Shown piece by piece: positions 24,961 through 34,805 of a DNA stretch of 64,000 nucleotides. Position 1 is the first letter of the stretch. The number at the start of each line of letters is the position of its first letter. The stretch is from the NCBI GenBank assembly GCA_028023455.1, contig JAQFVV010000001.1, positions 21,707,401 to 21,771,400 of the forward strand, written 5' to 3'. Under the pieces are notes generated by a model that worked only from the letters and a program-made list of their open reading frames with translations, did no database searches and was not told the origin of the DNA. The position numbers were made by a program, and so were the translations under genes. The DNA comes from Epiperipatus broadwayi. Its lineage: Eukaryota > Onychophora > Udeonychophora > Euonychophora > Peripatidae.

Positions 24961-25512
24961 AAAATGAATTATTGTTGAGTTAGAATATTTCCAAGCTTCT
25001 TCTCATAAATGGATTCAAAATGAATTATTGTTAAATTAGAATATTTCCAAGCTTCTTCTCATAAATGGATTCAAAATGAATTATTGTTGAATTAGAATAT
25101 TTCCAAGCTTCTTCTCATAAATGGATTCAAAATGAATTATTGTTAAATTAGAATATTTCCAAGCTTCTTCTCATAAATGGATTCAAAATGAATTATTGTT
25201 AAATTAGAATAATTCCAAGCTTCTTCTCATAAATGGATTCAAAATGAATTATTGTTAAATTAGAATAATTCCAAGCTTCTTCTCATAAATGGATTCAAAA
25301 TGAATTATTGTTGAATTAGAATATTTCCAAGCTTCTTCTCATAAATGGATTCAAAATGAATTATTGTTGAATTAGAATATTTCCAAGCTTTTTCTCATAA
25401 ATGAATTCAAAATGAACTATTGTTGAATTAGAACGTTTCCAAGCTTCTTCTAATAAATGGATTCAAAATGAACTATTATTGAATTGACTATTTCCAAGCT
25501 TTTTCTCATAAT
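24944..25512 (+). repeat. 56-bp tandem array in the 5' LTR
   Basis: About ten units built from ATAAATGGATTCAAAATGAA, an ATTATTGTTRAATTAGAATA core and TTTCCAAGCTTCTTCTC, each 56 bp. The last two units drift (AACTATTATTG, ATAATTGAATTTG). There are no unique spacers, so this is not a CRISPR array. Confidence 0.92.
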
Positions 25513-26024
25513 TGAATTTGTAAATGAACTATTGATAAAAAAAAGGAACTGCTTCTAACTCTTTTATAAGTAAAATAAAAATGAGTTATCATGTGGATAG
25601 AAACGAATTTCGTTAGAAATTGCAAATTAATTGTTATTTAATAAATTTTTTTTGTTACTAAAAACTAAATTGGTTATCCAGTTGTTCAGTTTTATTTGTT
25701 TAATCGCATCACTCACCAATTATAGCACTGGTTCATGAGAATCTCATGCATTCCTGAGCTACGTCTGACATAACTAGACCCAGGCCAGTCAGGTTGTAGT
25801 AAGACGGAACTCTAATGGCGCTGTTTGGAAAACCAAACATATAAATGTTTAGATGTTCACAGTCTCTATAGTACTACATCCTCTGATGAGCAGGAAATAT
25901 TGTTGTAGGAGGCATTAACATCTGCATTAGGAATGTCAATTGATAGTTCCTTCCTACAGCATGCTCATCAGAAAATAATTACAACTGATGTGATAAAAGG
26001 GTTGTACGCGGGTCCGGTTACATT

Positions 26025-26042
26025 TGGCGCCCAACGTGGGGC
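26025..26042 (+). promoter_or_regulatory. Primer-binding site, tRNA-Lys type
   Basis: TGGCGCCCAACGTGGGGC follows the 5' LTR after TT. It equals the 18-nt complement of the 3' end of animal tRNA-Lys1,2 (the primer also used by several retroviruses). This fixes the LTR boundary, the strand and the use of tRNA-primed reverse transcription. Confidence 0.93.
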
Positions 26043-26424
26043 TTTATCCAGCTAGCCTAACCATAGGCACCTATTACATTGTCACCTTACTGTGAGGCCT
26101 TATCTGGCATAGGCCGGTTAATTTGCCACCCTATTGTGAGGTCCGATCTAGTTAGCCTACTCATAGGTATAAGCAGATCACGATTCTGTGATATGAACAG
26201 TGCATATGATGTAGTGATGTAATTTGTTCAGGAAGGTTAAAAAAATAAAAGTTTAAAAGAAAAACAAAACAAAAATGAATGGCATAAAGAATGAAACAGG
26301 CATTTCAAAGAAGATGGAGTAAGGTCATGGTGTGGATGGAGAGAGAAGCTTATTAAAGTGAAATTAAAAAAATACCATTAAACTAGAATAAAATATTCAT
26401 GAAAATTAGATCAAAATCAAAAAA
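26043..26424 (+). promoter_or_regulatory. Leader of the LTR element
   Basis: GC-richer untranslated leader between the primer-binding site and the protein start. It contains an imperfect repeat of about 60 bp (CACCTTACTGTGAGGCCTTATC, then CACCCTATTGTGAGGTCCGATC) and repeated 'CATAGG' motifs. This is where a packaging signal would be expected; none can be assigned. Confidence 0.5.
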
Positions 26425-26982
26425 ATGATGAATACAGAAAGCATAGAGGATCCTCCTGAGAAGCTTACTGATTCAGAAAACAAAGGAAAAATGGTAAACA
26501 TGGAGGCTCAAAAAACAGAAAAGATAGCTATGATAGCTCAGATAATAGAAATTATAAAAGCAGACCAAAAGAAAAGAGACAAACAAAGAGAAGAAGATAT
26601 CAAACAAAGAGAAGAAGATATTAAACAAAGAGAAGAATATAACCAAAAATGGGATAAACAAAGAGAAGAAGATATCAAACAGAGAGAAGAAGATATCAAA
26701 CAAAGAGAAGAATATAACCAAAAATGGGATAAACAAAGAGAAGAAGATATCAAACAAAGAGAAGAATATAACCAAAAATGGGATAAACAAAGAGAAGAAG
26801 ATATCAAACAAAGAGAAGAATATAACCAAAAATGGGATAAACAAAGAGAAGAAGATATCAAACAAAAAGAGAAGAAGATATCAAACAAAGAGAAGAATAT
26901 AACCAAAAATGGGATAAACAAAGAGAAGAATATAACCAAAAATGGGATGAACAAAGAGAAGAATATAACAAGCAAGCAATAG
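26425..26982 (+). CDS. Coiled-coil protein of the LTR element, N-terminal part
   Basis: Starts at ATG after the leader, with a second ATG as codon 2. Residues 1-55 are mixed charged and polar (MMNTESIEDPPEKLTDSENK at the start). From about residue 56 the protein is built from a 7-residue unit (QREEDIK) and an 11-residue unit (QREEYNQKWDK), alternating many times. Heptads and hendecads together are a classic long coiled-coil pattern, so a rod-like, self-associating protein is inferred. At 26864-26868 two extra A bases relative to the repeat shift the frame. The last 37 codons here are therefore the repeat read out of frame, and the real continuation is in the frame that ends at 28085. It occupies the place of gag, but no capsid homology is visible. 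It could be a divergent Gag-like protein or a captured host sequence. Confidence 0.75.
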   Translation: MMNTESIEDPPEKLTDSENKGKMVNMEAQKTEKIAMIAQIIEIIKADQKKRDKQREEDIKQREEDIKQREEYNQKWDKQREEDIKQREEDIKQREEYNQKWDKQREEDIKQREEYNQKWDKQREEDIKQREEYNQKWDKQREEDIKQKEKKISNKEKNITKNGINKEKNITKNGMNKEKNITSKQ

Positions 26983-28085
26983 AAGCAAACCAAAGAATAG
27001 AAAAACGAATTAAAGAAGCAGTGGAAAAACAGAATGAAAAGTTCAACCAGTTAATGAAAAAAATAACTCAGTCTAAAAAATTGGATGAGGAAGAGACTTT
27101 GAAATTTCCAACCAAAGACATTTTAAAGGAATCACAAATTGAATACCCTATTACTGATGAAGCAAGATTTGAGATTGTTAAAAAGGAAGAAATTGAACTT
27201 ACGAATGGTGATCTTGAAATTATTGGTCTACCTTCAGAAAAAAGTCTGATTGTGGAATATGCCTTTAAAATTGAAAAGAAAGAAGTATATGCAGAAGCTG
27301 AAAATGAAATAGTATCGAACACAGCAAAAGAGTTTCAAACGGATGAAAATGAATCTAATAAAGCAAAATTAAAATCTTCTAATCTTCAAGAAGATGAAAA
27401 ACATGAAAATGAACATAATCGAAAACTTAATTCTCATATAACTAAGGAACTGTCCAATATAGAAGAAAATGTTTCAGAAAAATTGTCTGATATATGCTAT
27501 GAAATAGTAACAGAGATAGAGAAAGAAATCATAAAATGGAAAGAAAAGTGTGTTAGTCCTCAGCCATATATAAAAATTATAAACAAAAGCTTAATAAACT
27601 CAAATCAAAAATTGAGTATAGAAAAAAAATATATAAAAACAGTTATTAAAAATATAGTTGCTTATGCAGGAAAAGACACCAAAAAGGAATCTGAAAACTC
27701 GGGATTTATCAGTGTGAAAGAAATTAAACAACAAGAAACCTTTGCAAATACCAAAAAAATAATTACTATGGCAGAAGAACCATTTAAAAGGAAACTTTTA
27801 TATAAAAATGAAGTACCACCATGGAAGAGGAACAGGAGGAAATTCATGGATGGTGTTCATGGCCCATATCGGATGCGTATAATTAGAAGATCAAACAGTA
27901 ACAATGATCTCCAAAGAAAATACAGAAGTGAAGAAGCAAGACATCACAGTAATGTTAAACATGATAAATTTTCAACAAAGAGACGATCCAGAAGTATGTC
28001 ACCTCATAATACAAAAGAGGACTATAGGAGAACTGATCATGATCCTCAGTCTCCCAAAACAGGTTGCAGTTATGATTCAGAATAA
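26868..28085 (+). CDS. Coiled-coil/basic protein of the LTR element, C-terminal part (frameshifted)
   Basis: This frame is open from the point of the 2-nt insertion to the TAA at 28083-28085 and has no start codon of its own until late (first internal ATG at 27054). It continues the 11-residue repeats, then gives an acidic, Lys/Glu-rich region of about 250 residues with further helical character (for example KWKEKCVSPQPYIKIINKS). The last 90 residues are strongly basic and Arg/Ser-rich (EVPPWKRNRRKFMDGVHGPY, then TKRRSRSMSP). A basic RS-like tail suggests RNA or nucleic-acid binding, as expected for a packaging protein. No CCHC zinc knuckle, protease or polymerase motif is present. Joined to the N-terminal part it would be about 550 residues. 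The frameshift is probably private to this copy, since the rest of the frame is intact. Confidence 0.7.
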   Translation, partial: REEDIKQREEYNQKWDKQREEYNQKWDEQREEYNKQAIEANQRIEKRIKEAVEKQNEKFNQLMKKITQSKKLDEEETLKFPTKDILKESQIEYPITDEARFEIVKKEEIELTNGDLEIIGLPSEKSLIVEYAFKIEKKEVYAEAENEIVSNTAKEFQTDENESNKAKLKSSNLQEDEKHENEHNRKLNSHITKELSNIEENVSEKLSDICYEIVTEIEKEIIKWKEKCVSPQPYIKIINKSLINSNQKLSIEKKYIKTVIKNIVAYAGKDTKKESENSGFISVKEIKQQETFANTKKIITMAEEPFKRKLLYKNEVPPWKRNRRKFMDGVHGPYRMRIIRRSNSNNDLQRKYRSEEARHHSNVKHDKFSTKRRSRSMSPHNTKEDYRRTDHDPQSPKTGCSYDSE

Positions 28086-28672
28086 AATAGAGATAGCTGA
28101 TGGAAAAAGTTTGTGAGTGTGGTGTAGTGATGCATGAACTTGTGTTTTTCATGTTGAGATGGTGGATGATTGAGCGGAGCTGCTTGGATGCATTGTGTTA
28201 TGATGCTCCGAAGTATATGCTCGGCACTATCCCGACCTGGATGTTGTGCTCCAAGAGTAGTCCAGCAGTGCGTATATATAGGTCTCATGTATAGGCCTTG
28301 GTCTCATGGATAGGCCAAATGATAGCCCCTAAGACTCACCAAAGCTGAGCAGGGTTGGCTGAGTGCCAAATTGATTTTTTTTTCTCTGGCTCCTATTCTT
28401 GGTTGGATGATACTTCTAGGTACAAGAGAGGTAGTGCTTAAAAATGAGATATTTTCTCGTGACGTCATGAGGCGGTGTGTACTGGTAGTTTGTGCTTGGC
28501 CATCTATTTGTCCCAGCATTGGAGGCTATGGTTCATGTATTCACTTTTCCAGCTCATCTTGCCCATTCATCAGCATATCTAAAACCAGGCAGTACTGAGA
28601 AATAATGTGTATAGTATGTGGAATGAAATCGTATTTCCAGGCGATTTCATCCCAAAATTTGGTGAGGGGTAA
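28086..28672 (+). promoter_or_regulatory. 3' untranslated part and polypurine tract of the LTR element
   Basis: No coding frame is credible here. Features: a repeated GGTCTCATG.ATAGGCC motif near 28280-28315; a perfect 9-bp stem (ATGAAATCG/CGATTTCAT) at 28623-28650; and the purine-rich GGTGAGGGGTAA at 28661-28672 directly before the 3' LTR, which serves as the plus-strand primer (polypurine tract), although it contains two T bases. Confidence 0.6.
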
Positions 28673-31266
28673 TGAAACAGATATTCTGTTCCTCATATAA
28701 ATATTCAAAAGACCCCCCCCCCATTTAAAAACGTCTAGCGTGATTCAGTCTAATTGGGAACGCAATAAATTTTGATTTGTTTAAAAAAAAAATCATATTT
28801 TTAATTTTGAGATTGATGAATTTGAATAAAATGTTATATCGTCTTATTTTACTTTTTTTTTTATCTGTCTCAATAAAAAAAAAAGAAATTAATTATCCAA
28901 TCATTAAAAAGAAAGAAAAAAGATACTTGAGTTAAACTGAGGCAGTATTCAAATTAGGCACGTCGTTAAAAAAAAAGAAAGAAACTTTCGTCTTACACAG
29001 AGAAGCAGAACATATTGAATTTTTTTTTTAAAAAAAGAAAGTGTATTACTTAATCCTTTTGACAAATTAAAATATAGCTTTAACTAAACGTGAAAATGGA
29101 AAAAGAAAACTTTGCTAGAGGAATTATAATAATAATGGGGTAATTTAGCGGCTTCACTCTCTCCACGCTGTGCCATGACTTTCCATCGATGAAATAACCC
29201 ACCTTCTTTTGAGTAAATTAGACTGCAAAACTGGAAGGTAATTTTTATAAAATATTAAAACATATTTATCATACGTTATAAAGTGGAATTATGAAATAAT
29301 TACATAGAATTTGTTTTGTAAAATATTAAAACATGTTTATCATACGTTATAAAATGAAGTTATGAAATAGTTATACGCAAATTTATTTATAAAAATATTT
29401 GAACGTATTTACTATATAAATTAGAAATGCTTTAATTACTAAATGATAAATGCTCCACAAGCCAAACAGAGTTTATGTATATGAATATAGTTTTATATTT
29501 GGCTAAATTATAAATGCCTCAATTATCAAATGATAAATGCTCTACAAACCAAGAATTGCTGAGTTCAAATGTCTACCAATCGGTAATAATTAATAAAATG
29601 ATGAAATGCTGTATAAATCATAAATACTTGATTGCTTCTAAGCTTCTTATAATGTAACAGAGTTTATGTATAAGAATATACTTTTATATTTGGCTAAATT
29701 ATAAATGCCTCAATTATCAAATGATAAATGCTCTACAAACCAAGAATTGCTGAGTTCAAATGTCTACCAATCGGTAATAATTCATAAAATGATGAAATGC
29801 TCTATAAATCATAAATACTTGACTGCTTCTAAGCTTCTTATAATGTAACAGAGTTTATGTATAAGAATATACTTTTATATTTGGCTAAATTATAAATGCC
29901 TCAATTATCAAATGATAAATGCTCTACAAACCAAGAATTGCTGAGTTCAAATGTCTACCAATCGGTAATAATTAATAAAATGATGAAATGCTGTATAAAT
30001 CATAAATACTTGACTGCTTCTAAGCTTCTTATAATGTAACAGAGTTTATGTATAAGAATATACTTTTATATTTGACTAAATTATAAATGCTTTAATTACC
30101 AAATGATGAATACTCCACAAACCAAGAATTGCTGAATTTAAATGTTTACCAATCAGTAATAATTCATAAGATAATGAAATGTTATATAAATCATAAATGG
30201 ATTCAAAATGAATTATTGTTGAGTTAGAATATTTCCAAGCTTCTTCTCATAAATGGATTCAAAATGAATTATTGTTAAATTAAAATATTTCCAAGCTTCT
30301 TCTCATAAATGGATTCGAAATGAATTATTGTTGAATTAGAATATTTCCAAGCTTCTTCTCATAAATGGATTCAAAATGAATTATTGTTAAATTAGAATAT
30401 TTCCAAGCTTCTTCTCATAAATGGATTCAAAATGAATTATTGTTAAATTAGAATAATTCCAAGCTTCTTCTCATAAATGGATTCAAAATGAATTATTGTT
30501 AAATTAGAATAATTCCAAGCTTCTTCTCATAAATGGATTCAAAATGAATTATTGTTGAATTAGAATATTTCCAAGCTTCTTCTCATAAATGGATTCAAAA
30601 TGAATTATTGTTGAATTAGAATATTTCCAAGCTTTTTCTCATAAATGAATTCAAAATGAACTATTGTTGAATTAGAACGTTTCCAAGCTTCTTCTAATAA
30701 ATGGATTCAAAATGAACTATTATTGAATTGACTATTTCCAAGCTTTTTCTCATAATTGAATTTGTAAATGAACTATTGATAAAAAAAAGGAACTGCTTCT
30801 AACTCTTTTATAAGTAAAATAAAAATGAGTTATCATGTGGATAGAAATGAATTTCGTTAGAAATTGCAAATTAATTGTTATTTAATAAATTTTTTTTGTT
30901 ACTAAAAACTAAATTGGTTATCCAGTTGTTCAGTTTTGTTTGTTTAATCGCATCACTCACCAATTATAGCACTGGTTCATGAGAATCTCATGCATTCCTG
31001 AGCTACGTCTGACATAACTAGACCCAGGCCAGTCAGGTTGTAGTAAGACGGAACTCTAATGGCGCTGTTTGGAAAACCAAACATATAAATGTTTAGATGT
31101 TCACAGTCTCTATAGTACTACATCCTCTGATGAGCAGGAAATATTGTTGTAGGAGGCATTAACATCTGCATTAGGAATGTCAATTGATAGTTCCTTCCTA
31201 CAGCATGCTCATCAGAAAATAATTACAACTGATGTGATAAAAGGGTTGTACGCGGGTCCGGTTACA
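28673..31266 (+). repeat. 3' LTR (2594 bp)
   Basis: Co-linear with the 5' LTR at an offset of 5244 bp and the same length; about 14 substitutions by eye (for example in the C/T at 23554 versus 28798). It ends GGTTACA and is followed by ATATATATAT and the resumed copy B. Confidence 0.95.
29415..30756 (+). repeat. 191-bp and 56-bp tandem arrays in the 3' LTR
   Basis: The same two arrays as in the 5' LTR, with the same unit numbers and order: 191-bp units to about 30204 and 56-bp units from about 30188 to 30756. Equal copy number in both LTRs is expected because both were copied from one template at insertion. Confidence 0.9.
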
Positions 31267-31593
31267 ATATATATATCTGTAAATGTAATTTTGCTCTCAA
31301 ATAATTTCTTTATATCTAATCCTATCTCATATGCTCTTAACTTTTTAATTTTGGTGTGGTCATTTATTTATATATATTTATTATTTGATTTATATATCTG
31401 CTTGCTTATTAATATGTCAATCTAAAACAATCTGACAAATTGAATTTTCTAACAATCCTTTCTATTTTTTTTTAAATAAACCTTCACGAAGCAAGTTATA
31501 AACGTCCATTTAAAACAATGCATTATTAATTAATATACTCGCCAGATTGTTTTTCAAACCAACATTCTATTTATGTTTTAATATAATATATAT
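31267..31593 (+). repeat. Duplication copy B, part 2
   Basis: Continues copy A from CTGTAAATGTAATTTTGCTC (near 19290) to the (AT)-rich point near 19600. The AGAGGCAAAATTAAATTTACA arm present in copy A is missing here. It is followed by the TGTAACCG start of the solo LTR. Confidence 0.85.
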
Positions 31594-33531
31594 TGTAACC
31601 GCCCGGTCGCCGGCTTCCTTACTGAAAGCCCAGTAATAACAACGTCCTTTATATCTGGACGCTTTTGCCGTATTCCTACGGTGACATTCTCATGTTTTGG
31701 TTGATGGTTCACTTCTATGAACCTGCTGTGTTCTTGCATCTGGGGGATTACAATATGTTCTGTGACGATAATTTCAAACACATATACACATACGCTTTAT
31801 TTATTTTATACGTAAATTCGGATTGAATCCAAGTAGTAGGCATAAGGGGAACTTTTATAAGAGTCTGCCATGTATGTGCATAAGCTCACTCAACTATATC
31901 ACAAAACATGCCCGTGCATCACTCCAGTCGGAAGCAAGAAACGAACACAGCCAATATCACCTTTCAAATTACATCGTATATGTGATCTTTCAATCACGAT
32001 CAATCAGACTTATCATATGAGGGCCCGCCCTATATCCCACAGAATAAATTAATCAAAACTTAATATTAATCTAAGAGAGCATAATAAACATAAACAATAA
32101 TATAATCAAATCCCAACACCCAAAATATCAAATGCATTCATTCATATACAAACAAATTTGATCGCTCCAGCACTCATTCCCTATTATATAAATTTATGTT
32201 GAAATTCCAAGCAATTAATAACAAAAAATACTAGTTAAATAAATGTTTTATTTTAATCTGTTTACTAACAATTCATGTAGGTATATGACCGGCAAGCCGA
32301 GATAATTTAAATATAGATTTCAAGATGACTTCGCACATATTTTAAAGAATGTTAATCTGTAGGCAAACTTATTTGGTTAGGTTCTCGAATCGTTCATTAA
32401 TGGTCATGAGTAACTTTATCATTTTAGCTTAATGTTTTAATAGTTCTGGTTATTAAAGTTATTTTACTTTGGTGCATAAGTGAATATGACAATTTAAAGA
32501 TAGCTATCTGTGGAACATAGAAAGACTGTAAGAGGGATCCTGAGTGATGATTTCTTCTTTAACGAAGTATTCTGGCAATTTGCAAGGTCTCAAAAGTGTG
32601 TGTGGTCCTTATGTGAAGTTTCTCAGGTGTTATGAGCATCCTATTGGCAATCAGCTGAGCTGGACGTGGAGGTCCGGCAGTCAAGCCATGAATTTTATGT
32701 TCAGCAACGCATCTCCGTTAGATTTCTACACGAAAGTTAGATTTTATTTCTTCTCTAGTTCTAATTTTAATAATAATTCTTAAAAGCGCTGTCCGGCCTT
32801 TTTGATCTCTTCCTTCCCGCCCTCACACCTTGAATTTTTTTTCACCCAATCACTTCCATGCACCTGTGAGTCCCTTCATCTTATAAGTCCATCGAGTATT
32901 TTCAATTCAGTGATTTCTGGGATCGTTTACACCACTTTGGAATTTAACTCAATTTGACCATTTTTTCAGGTATTGTGTACAATAGCAGTGTACACTTTTT
33001 CTCACCTCTGTTTCTAAATTCGGCTTATTTTATCTAGGCGTACCAGCACATATCCTGCTTATTGTTTCAATTTCTCTAATTTTACATTTACTAATTACCC
33101 CCATTTAAAATAATTTTAGATCGCTTGGAATTTCAGAACATATTGCAAATTAATTAATTCATTTTCCCCTTTTGTTCAAAATGATTCAAATGATTTAATA
33201 AAATGTCAAACTTGCATTCAATCATTTCTCTCTCTTTATTTAATTAAAAAAATGCAAAAAAAACCTACCACTAATGATTACAGATTTATTCTTAACAAAA
33301 AAAACAAAATAATAAAAAAAAAACTCTTTTACTTTTTTATTTCAATAAATTTGACAGGTACTCTTATATAGCTGTGATCATGCTTTAGAAACGGCTGTTT
33401 CTCATTTATTATTCAAGCAAGACCGCTTTTTTAACAGTTTTGTTCCTGTCATTCATTTCATCAATTGAATATATGTTTAATATAACCTCATATGCCTGGG
33501 TTCAAATCCCATGTAACGCTATTCCATTACA
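31594..33531. mobile_element. Probable solo LTR, 1938 bp
   Basis: Absent from copy A, so it is a real insertion. It begins TGTAACCGCCCGGTCGCC and ends GCTATTCCATTACA, giving TGTAA/TTACA inverted termini, with ATATAT on both sides (31588-31593 and 33532-33537). That is an LTR left after recombination between two LTRs, or a short element with LTR-like ends. It does not match the LTR of the 7.8-kb element. Its first 170 bp are GC-richer. Near the right end, GGGTTCAAATCCC resembles a pol III B box; no A box was found. Frames of 60-80 codons inside (for example 32544-32783) show no family features. Confidence 0.65.
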
Positions 33532-34733
33532 ATATATATTTGTTTAACTCTGGATTTTCTACCGGTGTAAATCCAGAACTTAAGCTAATTAACGCTTTAT
33601 TTCTTTATTCATTTTTGAAAAGGTGACCGATTATTTGTTTTCTATATAACTGCTAATCTTACTTCATTTTTCATACTCTTAAAATTTCAAATCTTGTATT
33701 TAAATATTTCAGTTATTGTAAAATCAATGAAGATGGGATTGTTTTATTTTAAATAGCAGAAAAAGGGATGGGGGAAAATCTTAATGTTTCTTTAACTAAA
33801 TCAAATCTTAACGTATATTTTATTAATTTGAAATCTAAATCTTAATGTTTCTTTTTCTAAATAAAATCTTCAAGTATATTTTAAGTAAATGAAATGTAAA
33901 TCTCTCTATATATATATTATAATTGCATGGCGTATTATAGTATTCAAACAAGGGTCATTTATTTTTAAAGCAGTAAAATTTATTCAATGTTGTTAGAGAC
34001 GTATCATTACTGCGTTTCTGTTATTTAGCCTATCTTTGTATATATATATTACATGCTTCTAATCTGAGGGTTATGACAGGTTTGAACCCATAGATTTCTT
34101 CTCAAGTCTTCATATAAAAACACCTCTGGTGGTGATCCCCTAAGTCTGGTACACACTATGCCCTCCATTTCTTCATATAAAAAGGCCTCTGGCAGTGACC
34201 CCTAAGTTTGGCACATGCTATGCCCATCCATTTTGTTTTTCATCCAGAAGCATGACCTTTTCCTCTTAGATATTTTTAGGCTATTATGTCAGCACCGCAA
34301 ACTTCTTTGTATTATTATTATTATTTCTTTTGCTTCATGCCCAGTTTTAATGCTCTAATATTAAAATTAAGCTTTGCTTAAAGATATATATAAATGCCAA
34401 TTACTTCTATTTTATTAATTAAGTTTATTTCAATCATATACAATCCTACCTTCATAATTTATATATCTATTTAAGAGTATCTATGTGCCTTGGGAAAAAA
34501 TAAAGTGTTCGTCTTACTATTGCTAAATAATTTTCATTAAATATTTTGTCATAGTTTCAAATACAATCTTTTAACTGTCTTTTGTTTATTTTCACGATCT
34601 TAATGGTGTGAAAATAATTTATATCATATGTATAATGAATTTCAGAACACTCCCCTAAATCATATTTTATTCACCACATTTCAGAACCATAACCCAAAGC
34701 ATTAATAGCAATTTTGTGTAACTTCATTCTAAT
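33532..34733 (+). repeat. Duplication copy B, part 3
   Basis: Matches copy A from about 19607 to TTCTAAT at 20756. It contains a 60-bp local duplication not seen in copy A (CTTAATGTTTCTTTAACTAA and CTTAATGTTTCTTTTTCTAA, about 33779-33900) and the 64-bp pair at 34065-34245. Confidence 0.85.
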
Positions 34734-34805
34734 CATCATCATCAACCATTATCAATCCACTGCAGGATGAAGGTCTCTCCAAGTTTAATCCATCTTCTCC
34801 GATCT
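34734..34805 (-). other. 3' end of the RTE element
   Basis: Contains the out-of-frame C-terminal codons, their TGA (34742-34744) and the terminal TGATGATGAT repeat. The stretch CCACTGCAGGATGAAGGTCTC on the plus strand is a commonly seen RTE 3' end in invertebrates. Confidence 0.7.

Larger units (their letters stand above)
23429..26022 (+). repeat. 5' LTR (2594 bp)
   Basis: It starts TGAAACAGATATTC after an (AT)n tract and ends GGGTCCGGTTACA just before the primer-binding site. It is unusually long. The first 750 bp are mostly unique and include a C-run. The middle is a 191-bp tandem array (about 24170-24960) and a 56-bp tandem array (about 24944-25512). The last 450 bp are GC-richer and probably hold promoter and R/U5 functions. 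It matches 28673-31266 throughout. Confidence 0.95.
23429..31266 (+). mobile_element. Complete LTR retrotransposon, non-autonomous, 7838 bp
   Basis: The element has two LTRs of identical length (2594 bp), each starting TGAAACAG and ending GGTTACA, with TG...CA termini. An 18-bp primer-binding site follows the 5' LTR after two bases. One interrupted protein frame occupies the internal 2.65 kb, and a purine-rich stretch precedes the 3' LTR. ATATAT lies on both sides, compatible with a 4- or 6-bp target duplication inside an (AT)n tract. The LTRs differ at about 14 positions by eye (about 0.5%), nearly all transitions, so the insertion is young. No protease, reverse transcriptase, RNase H or integrase motif is visible, so it must be mobilised in trans. 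I do not recognise the family; the long LTRs recall large retrotransposon derivatives (LARDs), but those lack a coding frame. Confidence 0.93.

Noticed and set aside
24944-25512. Regularly spaced repeat considered as a CRISPR array
   Set aside because: Units are contiguous with no unique spacers, the DNA is eukaryotic and the array lies inside an LTR.
26473-27046. Long minus-strand frames rich in Phe, Ser and Leu across the coiled-coil gene
   Set aside because: They are the antisense reading of the purine-rich 7/11-residue repeat and have no independent support.
28086-28598. Overlapping frames of 60-75 codons after the coiled-coil gene, considered as a possible envelope-like gene
   Set aside because: No signal peptide, transmembrane segment or conserved pattern, and frames overlap on both strands.
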